Assembly (NCBI GenBank): GCA_004346725.1
Contig: SMDE01000010.1
Location: 62,001 to 126,000 of the forward strand
Source: Phytobacter diazotrophicus
GTDB taxonomy: Bacteria; Pseudomonadota; Gammaproteobacteria; Enterobacterales; Enterobacteriaceae
Direction of reading: 5' to 3'
DNA length: 64,000 bases
The position numbers and the translations under genes are program-made. Below are positions 57,114-64,000 of this stretch, in pieces. How positions within the stretch are numbered: the stretch's first letter is position 1; each line of letters begins with the position of its first letter. Under the pieces are notes generated by a model. The model saw only the letters and a list, made by a program, of their open reading frames with translations, searched no databases and had not been told where the DNA came from.

Positions 57114-57740
57114 TCAGGTTACCGGAATCATTACCACGTCACGAAACGCCGGGCGCTGCGTCAGCGTCTGGTACCAGCGTTCAAGATGTGGGCGTGGCGT
57201 CCAGCTTAGCCCGATGTTGTAGAGGTTGTAGATAAAGGGCGCGACGGCAATATCACCGGGGCCGAACTCCGCGCCGGAGAGCCACGGCTGTTGGGCCAGG
57301 GCGTCGTCAAGCAGGGCAAAGAGCGCTTCACAGGCATTGATACCCGCTTCAATGGCCGCATTGTCGCGTTTTTCGACGGGGGTGCGCACCAGTCCCACCA
57401 GCAAAATACCGTGTTTCGGCGCCAGCGTGGACAGCGCCCAGTCCATCCACTTTTCCCCCTGCGCGCGCACCGCGGGTTCATCGTTCCACAGGCGGCGTTG
57501 ACCATACTGTGCGGCCAGGTAGCGAACAATGGTATTGGATTCCCACAGCACAACGTCGGTTTCGTCATCGCGCAGCAATGGCACCAGACCGTTGGGATTC
57601 ATTGCCAGAAATTCGGCTTCGCGGTTCAGGCCAAACGCGCCGCCCGCGAGAATGTGTTCGTACGGCAGTTCAAGCTCTTCAAGTATCCAGCGCACTTTTT
57701 TGACGTTGGAGGAGTTATTCCTGCCCCATAGCGTAATCAT
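57114..57740 (-). CDS. gstB: Glutathione S-transferase GstB (YliJ)
   Basis: A 208-residue GST equal in length and start ([16 protein letters not shown]) to E. coli GstB, which detoxifies haloacetates such as bromoacetate. The N-terminal thioredoxin-like fold shows the [13 protein letters not shown] glutathione-binding block and [11 protein letters not shown]. The all-helical C-domain follows. It is convergent with yliI. Confidence 0.95.
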   Translation of the reverse strand: MITLWGRNNSSNVKKVRWILEELELPYEHILAGGAFGLNREAEFLAMNPNGLVPLLRDDETDVVLWESNTIVRYLAAQYGQRRLWNDEPAVRAQGEKWMDWALSTLAPKHGILLVGLVRTPVEKRDNAAIEAGINACEALFALLDDALAQQPWLSGAEFGPGDIAVAPFIYNLYNIGLSWTPRPHLERWYQTLTQRPAFRDVVMIPVT

Positions 57741-57969
57741 GTTACCCCCTTGTGTTTACCACCCAGTCTGAGGCCTTCCATGTTGAGATAAAGTTAACGT
57801 TCTGGCAACGATTTACAAAATTATCCACGCGCCAGAGCACAACAATATGTTATTGCATAAACTTTACTTTCCAGTGCTTTTATTCACGCTTGTTATGCGC
57901 TATTACTCACGGCTTGTTGCTGCACGGTGGTGCGACGTTGATTTCAGAATGGATACCTGGGTGGCCTAT

Positions 57970-59169
57970 ATGACGCATTTTTCTTTATTTCCACGCGGCC
58001 TGGCGGCGGGAGCCGCATTGATCGTTCTCTTTTCACCTTCTCTGTATGCAGTGGAACAAGCGCCGGAGGCTCCGCCTGTTGATGCCCGCGCATGGATCCT
58101 CATGGATTACGCCAGCGGTAAGGTGCTGGCAGAAGGGAATGCCGATGAGAAACTGGACCCTGCCAGCCTCACCAAATTGATGACCAGCTACGTTGTCGGC
58201 CAGGCGTTGAAGGCAGGGAAGATTCACCTGACCGACATCGTGACGGTAGGTAAAGATGCCTGGGCTACCGGAAACCCGGCGTTACGGGGCTCTTCACTGA
58301 TGTTCCTCAAGCCGGGCGATCAGGTCTCGGTGGCTGACCTCAACAAAGGGGTCATTATTCAGTCTGGCAATGACGCCAGCATCGCCATTGCCGATTTCGT
58401 GGCGGGCAGCCAGGATTCTTTCGTCAGCCTGATGAACAGCTACTCGCAAAAGCTCGGCCTGACCAACACCACCTTCAAGACCGTCCACGGGCTGGACGCG
58501 CCGGGGCAGTTTAGTACCGCCCGCGATATGGCGTTGCTCGGTAAGGCGCTGATTCACGATGTGCCGGACGAGTACGCTATCCACAAAGAGAAAGAGTTCA
58601 CCTTCAACAAAATTCGTCAGCCGAACCGCAACCGTCTGCTGTGGAGTACCAGCATGAACGTTGACGGGATGAAAACCGGGACAACGGATGGCGCTGGGTA
58701 CAACCTGGTAGCGTCGGCAACAATGGGCGACATGCGCCTGATTTCTGTGGTGCTGGGGGCGAAAACCGACCGCATCCGTTTTAACGAGTCGGAAAAGCTG
58801 TTGACCTGGGGTTTCCGCTTCTTCGAAACGGTCACGCCTATCAAGCCAGACGCCACCTTTGTAAATCAACGCGTCTGGTTTGGCGCGCAAAGCGAGGCAA
58901 AACTGGGCGCGGGGGAGGCCGGTTCGGTCACCATCCCGAAAGGGCAACTGAAAAACCTGAAAGCCTCTTATACCTTAACCGAACCGCAGCTTACCGCGCC
59001 GCTTAAACAGGGGCAGGTTGTCGGCACCATTGATTTTCAGCTTAACGGACAGACCATTGAGAAGCGCCCGCTGATTGTGATGGAAGCGGTTGAAGAGGCC
59101 GGATTCTTTGGCCGGATGTGGGATTTTGTGCTGATGAAATTCCACCAGTGGTTTGGCTGGTTCGCCTGA
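57970..59169 (+). CDS. dacC: D-alanyl-D-alanine carboxypeptidase DacC (PBP6)
   Basis: A 399-residue low-molecular-weight penicillin-binding protein (E. coli 400). The signal peptide covers about 1-26. The active-site motifs are SLTK (nucleophile Ser), SGN and KTG, and a C-terminal amphipathic anchor ([19 protein letters not shown]) holds it to the inner membrane. ATG 57970 gives the family N-terminus ([14 protein letters not shown]); the frame is open to 57847 but the extra residues are not signal-like. It trims stem pentapeptides in the periplasm. Confidence 0.95.
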   Translation: MTHFSLFPRGLAAGAALIVLFSPSLYAVEQAPEAPPVDARAWILMDYASGKVLAEGNADEKLDPASLTKLMTSYVVGQALKAGKIHLTDIVTVGKDAWATGNPALRGSSLMFLKPGDQVSVADLNKGVIIQSGNDASIAIADFVAGSQDSFVSLMNSYSQKLGLTNTTFKTVHGLDAPGQFSTARDMALLGKALIHDVPDEYAIHKEKEFTFNKIRQPNRNRLLWSTSMNVDGMKTGTTDGAGYNLVASATMGDMRLISVVLGAKTDRIRFNESEKLLTWGFRFFETVTPIKPDATFVNQRVWFGAQSEAKLGAGEAGSVTIPKGQLKNLKASYTLTEPQLTAPLKQGQVVGTIDFQLNGQTIEKRPLIVMEAVEEAGFFGRMWDFVLMKFHQWFGWFA

Positions 59170-59178
59170 TAACAGCAC

Positions 59179-59201
59179 ACCGTGCCCCGTGGGGGCACGG
59201 T
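59179..59201. terminator. Hairpin between dacC and deoR
   Basis: A 10-bp perfect stem ACCGTGCCCC (59179-59188) with GGGGCACGGT (59192-59201) between convergent genes. It has no T tract on either side, so it is a weak terminator at best. Confidence 0.5.
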
Positions 59202-59959
59202 CAGAATACCAGTTTGATCTGCTCAGCTTTGGCGAACTCAACCAGCGCTTCGTCCGGGCGACAGTCGCTGACGATAGCGTCAAAATGGCTCAAATCTCCC
59301 ATGCACGCCGGACGCACTTTGCCGAACTTACTGTGATCAACTACCAGGACATGAAATTGCGCGCTCGCCATCGCCCAGTGTTTTAGCGGTAACTCTTCCA
59401 GATTAAAGCAGGTAACCCCCTGCTCAATGTGAACCCCGGCGGCAGAATAAAAGGCCATATCCGGGCGCAGATAGCTCAGTGTCTCTTTGAAATTGAGCGG
59501 CTGAAAAATGGCATTACTGGCATGAAATTCGCCGCCGCTCAGGATGGCGCGGCACAGCGGCTTTTCCTGGAGGGCAAGGAACGTATTCAGGGAGTAGCAC
59601 ACCCCGGTGAATGGCAGGTCGGCCGGAATGGCTTCGATAATCCAGGGGGTGGTGGTGCCGCAGTCAAAAAACACCATTTGGTGTGGCTGCACCAGTTGCG
59701 CGGCTAATTCTGCCGCGCGGCGCTTTTCATCGACCAGACGGGTTTTCTGATCGCTTAGCAGATAATGGCTGGCGGTGCGCGGCTCAAGCACGATATAGCC
59801 GCCCAGTAGCACAACCGGCGCGCTGTTGGCGCTGAGATCGCGGCGAATCGTCATTTCTGAAACACCCAGAAGGGCAGCGGCCTCTTTCAGATGCAGCTTA
59901 TCGCTGCGCTTGAGCGCCGACAGTAACTGGCTTATCCGTTCGTCACGTCTTGTTTCCAT
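59201..59959 (-). CDS. deoR: Deoxyribonucleoside repressor DeoR
   Basis: A 252-residue regulator, the E. coli length and founder of its family. The N-terminal helix-turn-helix is LKEAAALLGVSEMTIRRDLS (about 26-45). The C-terminal sugar-phosphate-binding domain contains VFFDCGTTTPWI and DHSKFGKVRP. It senses deoxyribose-5-phosphate and represses deo genes elsewhere. It is followed by dacC, converging, as in E. coli. Confidence 0.95.
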   Translation of the reverse strand: METRRDERISQLLSALKRSDKLHLKEAAALLGVSEMTIRRDLSANSAPVVLLGGYIVLEPRTASHYLLSDQKTRLVDEKRRAAELAAQLVQPHQMVFFDCGTTTPWIIEAIPADLPFTGVCYSLNTFLALQEKPLCRAILSGGEFHASNAIFQPLNFKETLSYLRPDMAFYSAAGVHIEQGVTCFNLEELPLKHWAMASAQFHVLVVDHSKFGKVRPACMGDLSHFDAIVSDCRPDEALVEFAKAEQIKLVF

Positions 59960-59969
59960 AATACCCCTG

Positions 59970-59999
59970 AATAAAAGAAAGCCCCGCGTTTAGCAGGGC
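59970..59999 (-). terminator. Intrinsic terminator of ybjG
   Basis: On the minus strand GCCCTGC pairs with GCGGGGC (59981-59999, one wobble), followed by TTTCTTTTATT, between ybjG and deoR. Confidence 0.75.
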
Positions 60000-60024
60000 G
60001 TTCATCTTACCTTTGCCGCCGGGC

Positions 60025-60633
60025 TTAGTCACGTACCCAGCCCCGGCGAATCGGAAAGGCAAAACAGAGGCGGTAAAGATGCTGTAGCGTGCGGTGCAGC
60101 GCCGGACCGAAGATCTGCCACAGTATCTGCGCGCTCAGACAACCGCACAGACCAACAAACAGACCGCCCACCATATCGAGCGGCCAGTGTACCCCCACGT
60201 ACACGCGAGACCAGGCAATCGCCAGCGCAACCAGCATCAGTACCGCGCCGGACCAGGCCCGATGCCAGGCAATGAAGGCAATGGCAAACGTAAAAATCGC
60301 CGTACCGTGATCGCTCGGGAACGAGTAATCCGGCGAATGGGGCAGAAAGTTGTAACCGACATGATCGACAAACGGGCGGTTATGGGGGAACAGATGCCCC
60401 AACACCAGCGAAAGACTCATGCTGATCGCCATCGCCATGGTGACTTTAATGACTAACTGGCGCTGTGCGCTAAGCTGTTTACGCGGCCCCCAGAGCCATA
60501 GTGCTACGGCAAGTAGCGGCACGATGCTGATTACATCGTTGGCGATAAACCGTGCGGCGGCAATCATCCATGCGGGGGAATCCGGTGTGGCGTTGATCAT
60601 CGCGAACAGCGTGTAATTCAGATTTTCCAACAT
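60025..60633 (-). CDS. ybjG: Undecaprenyl-diphosphate phosphatase YbjG
   Basis: A 202-residue PAP2-type membrane phosphatase (E. coli 198). The phosphatase signature is spread over HNRPF, PSDHGTAIFTFA and SRVYVGVHWPLDMVGG. It recycles undecaprenyl pyrophosphate for cell-wall synthesis at the inner membrane. The start is MLENLNYTLF at 60633; the open frame upstream to 60780 is not conserved. It is divergent from mdfA, and the 280-bp gap appears to hold only promoters. Confidence 0.94.
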   Translation of the reverse strand: MLENLNYTLFAMINATPDSPAWMIAAARFIANDVISIVPLLAVALWLWGPRKQLSAQRQLVIKVTMAMAISMSLSLVLGHLFPHNRPFVDHVGYNFLPHSPDYSFPSDHGTAIFTFAIAFIAWHRAWSGAVLMLVALAIAWSRVYVGVHWPLDMVGGLFVGLCGCLSAQILWQIFGPALHRTLQHLYRLCFAFPIRRGWVRD

Positions 60634-60912
60634 GCTCTTTATGACTCCGGGCTCTGGCTGATGTGAATGTTTGATGACAGCGCTCACCTTAAAAGCGGCG
60701 CGATAAACGGTAAAGTCGTTTCCGCTTATTTCACGGAGAGTTAGACGATTCTTAAGCCGATTATTGCATTGATGTGACACGGTACGCAGGGATGATTAAG
60801 TAAACCTTAAGGTTGAAAAAAGTGCTTTCCACGGGGCGACTGGCATAATTCGCTATCGTCGGCCGACTGCTTTGATTACACTCTGCGCGATTTTTCACGT
60901 AAAAGAGATGGC

Positions 60913-62145
60913 ATGCAAAACCCTACACTTACTGGTCGCCGCCTGGGACGGCAGGCACTGTTATTTCCCCTTTGCCTGGTCCTGTACGAATTCTCAACCT
61001 ATATCGCCAACGATATGATTCAGCCCGGTATGCTGGCCGTGGTCGAGCAATATCAGGCAGGGATTGAGTGGGTGCCGACATCAATGACCGCCTACCTTGC
61101 GGGCGGCATGTTTTTACAGTGGCTGCTGGGGCCGCTGTCGGACCGTATTGGCCGTCGACCGGTTATGCTGACCGGCGTGGTGTGGTTCGTAGTGACCTGT
61201 CTTGCCACGCTGCTGGCGCAAACTATTGAACAGTTCACCCTGCTGCGCTTTTTGCAGGGGATCAGCCTGTGCTTTATTGGCGCGGTCGGCTATGCGGCCA
61301 TTCAGGAATCTTTTGAAGAGGCGGTGTGCATTAAGATAACCGCGCTGATGGCCAACGTGGCGCTTATCGCACCGCTGCTCGGCCCGCTGGTGGGTGCAGC
61401 CTGGGTTCATGCCGCGCCCTGGCAGGGGATGTTTGTACTGTTTGCCGCGCTGGCGGCGGTGGCGTTTGTCGGGCTGCAACGGGCGATGCCAGAAACCGCC
61501 ACCCGGTTGGGTGAACCGCTTTCGTTAAAAGCCCTGTGGCACGACTATGCGCTGGTGATGAAAAACGTTCGCTTCGTCGCCGGGGCGCTGGCAACCGGCT
61601 TTGTCAGCCTGCCGCTGCTGGCCTGGATTGCCCAGTCACCGATTATTATTATCAGTGGCGAACAGCTCAGCAGCTATGAATATGGGTTGTTGCAGGTGCC
61701 GATTTTTGGCGCGCTGATTGTCGGCAACCTTGTGCTGGCGCGGCTGACTTCGCGGCGTACCGTGCGGTCGCTGATTATTCTTGGCGGCTGGCCGATTGCT
61801 GCCGGGCTTATCCTCGCGGCCGTTGCAACGGTAGCCTCTTCGCATGCATATCTTTGGATGACGGCAGGTTTGAGCCTGTACGCGTTTGGTATTGGTCTGG
61901 CTAACGCCGGGCTGGTGCGCCTGACGCTGTTTGCCAGCGATGTCAGTAAAGGCGCGGTTTCGGCGGCGATGGGCATGCTGCAAATGCTGATTTTCACCGT
62001 CGGTATCGAAGTCAGTAAACATGCGTATCTGGTCGGCGGTAACGGCCTGTTCAGCCTCTTTAATTTGCTCAACGGCCTGTTCTGGCTGGGGCTGATGGTG
62101 ATTTTCCTGCGTGATAAAAGCGTCGGGAACTCGCTCGAAAGCTAA
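60913..62145 (+). CDS. mdfA: Multidrug transporter MdfA (Cmr)
   Basis: A 410-residue MFS proton/drug antiporter, the same length as E. coli MdfA. The membrane-embedded acidic residues Glu26 and Asp34 are present in [16 protein letters not shown], motif A is [14 protein letters not shown], and Arg112 in TM4 is conserved in [11 protein letters not shown]. It exports cationic and neutral compounds, including chloramphenicol. A hairpin 25 bp after the stop may terminate it. Confidence 0.96.
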   Translation: MQNPTLTGRRLGRQALLFPLCLVLYEFSTYIANDMIQPGMLAVVEQYQAGIEWVPTSMTAYLAGGMFLQWLLGPLSDRIGRRPVMLTGVVWFVVTCLATLLAQTIEQFTLLRFLQGISLCFIGAVGYAAIQESFEEAVCIKITALMANVALIAPLLGPLVGAAWVHAAPWQGMFVLFAALAAVAFVGLQRAMPETATRLGEPLSLKALWHDYALVMKNVRFVAGALATGFVSLPLLAWIAQSPIIIISGEQLSSYEYGLLQVPIFGALIVGNLVLARLTSRRTVRSLIILGGWPIAAGLILAAVATVASSHAYLWMTAGLSLYAFGIGLANAGLVRLTLFASDVSKGAVSAAMGMLQMLIFTVGIEVSKHAYLVGGNGLFSLFNLLNGLFWLGLMVIFLRDKSVGNSLES

Positions 62146-62169
62146 GGCTCCACGGTGGGTGAGGGGAGA

Positions 62170-62195
62170 GCATCATTCGGCAATGATGCGCTTTC
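62170..62195 (+). terminator. Probable terminator of mdfA
   Basis: GCATCATT (62170-62177), loop CGGC, AATGATGC (62182-62189), then GCTTTCGTT. The stem is good, the T tract poor. Confidence 0.5.
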
Positions 62196-62397
62196 GTTAC
62201 CCGCGTTAGCCTGCGGGCAGCGGGTATCGCGCAAGCCTGCGCCACTCGTTATTCTGCCTGTGATTATATCGACATATCTGTTATCACTTCCGGCGTGTCA
62301 CCTTTACTGAAAACGCGTATCTTTGATGGCGATATTGCGGAGCACGACGCACCTGCCTGTTCGCAAACTATTCAGAAAAACGTTAGGGACACCACCG

Positions 62398-63180
62398 ATG
62401 ACCTTTAGAAAAACGCTGATTTCTTTAGTGACCACATACACTCTTTTCCATTTAAGCCCTGTGCTGGCCGCCTCTGCGCCGGCATTCACGCCTGAGCAGG
62501 AAGCGCAAATCGGTAAAATCGCCGCCGACTACCTTGTTGCCCATCCGGAGGTGCTGGTGCAGGTCAGCCAGAAATTGCAGCAGCAAGAACAGGAGCGTCA
62601 ACAGATGGCGCTTACCCAGAAGGTGATGGAGAACCAGGAAGCCCTCTTGCGTGACAAAGATACGCCGGTGATTGGTCCACAGGATGCGAAAGTGGCGGTT
62701 ATCGAATTCTTCGATTATCAGTGTATTTATTGCAGCAAACTCGCCCCGGAGCTGGAGAAAGTGATGAAGACCAGTCCGGACGTACGTTATATCTTCAAAG
62801 AGTGGCCTATTTTCGCATCGCGCTGGGAGAACTCAGAGAAAGCCGCGCTGCGTGGTCTTGATGTCTGGAAGCAGAAAGGCGCTGCCGGGTATGCCATCTA
62901 TCACAACAGCATTTACCATACCGGGCATAACGAAGGCCAACTGACCGTCGAGGATATCAATGCTGCTGCGAAGGCTGCCGGTGCCACGGATAAGCCGCAG
63001 GCGGATTACAGCAATATCCTTGAGAACACCAATACGCTGGCGCAGACGCTGGAACTCACCGGGACGCCTGGGCTGATTGTGATGCCGGTTAAAGGCGCAA
63101 CCCCGGAGAACATCACCGTCTTCCCTGGGCTGGCGAGCGCGGAACAGATTCAGGCCGCGATTAAAAAAGCCAGCCACTGA
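62398..63180 (+). CDS. DsbA-family thiol oxidoreductase (ScsC-like)
   Basis: A 260-residue periplasmic protein. The signal peptide covers about 1-27 (ending SPVLAAS). An N-terminal helical segment rich in Gln and Glu (about 35-85) is of the type that oligomerises ScsC and Com1-like proteins. The DsbA thioredoxin domain has active-site Cys-Ile-Tyr-Cys in FFDYQCIYCSK and cis-Pro in TGTPGLIV. It would act as a disulfide oxidase or isomerase. No DsbB/DsbD-like partner gene lies within the window. ATG 62398 follows AGGGA; the open frame upstream lacks a signal peptide. Confidence 0.85.
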   Translation: MTFRKTLISLVTTYTLFHLSPVLAASAPAFTPEQEAQIGKIAADYLVAHPEVLVQVSQKLQQQEQERQQMALTQKVMENQEALLRDKDTPVIGPQDAKVAVIEFFDYQCIYCSKLAPELEKVMKTSPDVRYIFKEWPIFASRWENSEKAALRGLDVWKQKGAAGYAIYHNSIYHTGHNEGQLTVEDINAAAKAAGATDKPQADYSNILENTNTLAQTLELTGTPGLIVMPVKGATPENITVFPGLASAEQIQAAIKKASH

Positions 63181-63325
63181 TTCGCAACACTGCCGTCGGT
63201 ACACATTACCGGCGGCAATGCCAGTTATTGGTGTGGTGACGAATTAAAAAAGTATTAAACGTAAAACGCCCTGTTAATTATTTTTATCGAAAAAGTAGTC
63301 TCAGTACTTTCGGGGGATTTATCTG

Positions 63326-63679
63326 TTATTCGCCATTCTTTTTGCGCCATTGTCCGGGTGGCGCATTATGAATTTTCTTAAAAGTCTTTGAGAAGCTTTG
63401 CTGATCGTCAAATCCGTACTTAGAGGCTATTTCAATAATAGGCATACTGGTTTTTTGTAGATCTGATGTCGCTTCCATGATCTTTTTTTGTCTGATGTAT
63501 CGAGCAAGGCTGAGCCCTGTATGATCTTTGAAGATTCTTTGCAGGTGCCTTTTAGAATACCCCGCTCTTTTTGCAGCGATTGCTATGGTGATGTTTTTAT
63601 CCAGGTTGGCGTCAATCCACATTGTTATTTCCATGATTACCGTTGCTTGTAATTGTGGCATTTTTCTGCGCCTCGCCAT
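63326..63679 (-). CDS. Small AraC-family regulator (MarA/SoxS/RamA type)
   Basis: A 117-residue protein made only of the two-helix-turn-helix DNA-binding domain: IAAKRAGYSKRHLQRIFKDHTGLS and IIEIASKYGFDDQQSFSKTFKK, split at about residues 37-60 and 80-105. This layout, with no effector domain, is that of MarA, SoxS and RamA, which are controlled by abundance. ATG 63679 with AAGAG upstream is preferred over GTG 63703 and ATG 63661. It is lower in GC than its surroundings, which hints at acquisition. It lies directly downstream of a MipA-like gene on the same strand. Confidence 0.8.
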   Translation of the reverse strand: MARRRKMPQLQATVIMEITMWIDANLDKNITIAIAAKRAGYSKRHLQRIFKDHTGLSLARYIRQKKIMEATSDLQKTSMPIIEIASKYGFDDQQSFSKTFKKIHNAPPGQWRKKNGE

Positions 63680-63726
63680 TATCTCTTTTTCGTCTATCCT
63701 CACTCTCCATTTTTGAAAACGTGTAG

Positions 63727-64000
63727 TTAGAATGTATAGGTGATGGCACCGGTAAAAGAGAACGTATTTCGTCTGAAAACAATAGGGCTATTTGCAACAT
63801 CATCATTCAGCCAGTTATAACCCGCACTTAAGGTTGTTCCCCAATGTGTGTCAATTTGGTGGTTCCACAGCAGATTTGTGCTTATGCCGTATAAGCCGCC
63901 GCCAGGGGTAAATGTTTGATATCCCGTGCGATCGCTCTGTTTTTGGCTGACACCATAATGAATTTGCATATAGCGGCGATCGCCGAACATAGCTGTATTC
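63727..64000 (-). CDS. MipA/OmpV-like outer-membrane protein, C-terminal part
   Basis: The frame is open at the right edge, so the N-terminus is outside the window; 90 C-terminal residues are present. FGDRRYMQIHYGVS, amphipathic strands ending GAITYTF, and the terminal Phe identify an outer-membrane barrel of the MipA/OmpV family. It is followed on the same strand by the small AraC-type regulator, 47 bp downstream. The function is unknown; MipA itself binds the murein hydrolase MltA. Confidence 0.7.
   Translation of the reverse strand, partial: NTAMFGDRRYMQIHYGVSQKQSDRTGYQTFTPGGGLYGISTNLLWNHQIDTHWGTTLSAGYNWLNDDVANSPIVFRRNTFSFTGAITYTF

Noticed and set aside
57847-57969. A 41-residue N-terminal extension of DacC
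   Set aside because: The conserved signal peptide begins at 57970; the extension would bury it and is not seen in the family.

Overview
The window is a stretch of chromosome from a member of the Enterobacteriaceae, most likely of the Enterobacter/Klebsiella/Raoultella/Kosakonia group. Its backbone follows the E. coli order ompX - opgE - mntS - mntR - ybiR - ldtB - ybiT - ybiU - ybiV - pflF - pflE - fsaA - moeB - moeA - iaaA - gsiABCD - rimO - bssR - yliI - gstB - dacC - deoR - ybjG - mdfA. These products were recognised by eye from their sequence and length; no database search was run. No tRNA, rRNA, CRISPR array, prophage or insertion sequence was seen.

Several cassettes interrupt that backbone. 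(1) 4.2-8.4 kb: a tripartite drug-efflux operon (HlyD adaptor, DHA2 permease, TolC-type lipoprotein). (2) 8.5-13.2 kb: an aldo/keto reductase, then a phospho-beta-glucosidase / PTS IIC / GntR operon with twin palindromic operators. (3) 16.2-23.3 kb: an M48 membrane protease and a GH31 glucosidase - MFS - LacI cluster. (4) 39.0-42.3 kb: a LysR, 2-hydroxyacid dehydrogenase and sugar-acid-type MFS set, placed where E. coli has yliE/yliF. (5) 43.9-55.4 kb: an unknown small protein, a glutathione S-transferase and a complete guanidine-assimilation operon. (6) From 62.4 kb: a DsbA/ScsC-like thiol protein, a small AraC-type regulator and the end of a MipA-like outer-membrane protein.

The most interesting system is the guanidine operon at 45.4-55.4 kb. 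Upstream lie an NtrC-type enhancer and a -24/-12 (sigma-54) promoter, then a guanidine-I (ykkC) riboswitch with a terminator. The genes encode an ABC importer, two DUF1989 carboxyguanidine deiminase subunits, a biotin-dependent carboxylase and allophanate hydrolase. In the 177-bp gap before the carboxylase gene sit two hairpins with ACGG and ACGA loops, the hallmark of the unrelated guanidine-II (mini-ykkC) riboswitch. One operon therefore appears to carry two riboswitch classes for the same ligand, plus nitrogen control. The enzymes would usually be labelled urea carboxylase and urea-associated proteins; the riboswitches argue for guanidine.

Other regulatory observations: a CTTTC-N4-GAAAG palindrome recurs upstream of ybiU, ybiV and pflE; a perfect 12-bp inverted repeat sits just before the efflux operon; an MntR box lies between mntS and mntR; REP-like GC-rich palindromes are scattered between genes, one of them inside the gsi operon; and a 0.7-kb repeat-rich non-coding block follows fsaA.
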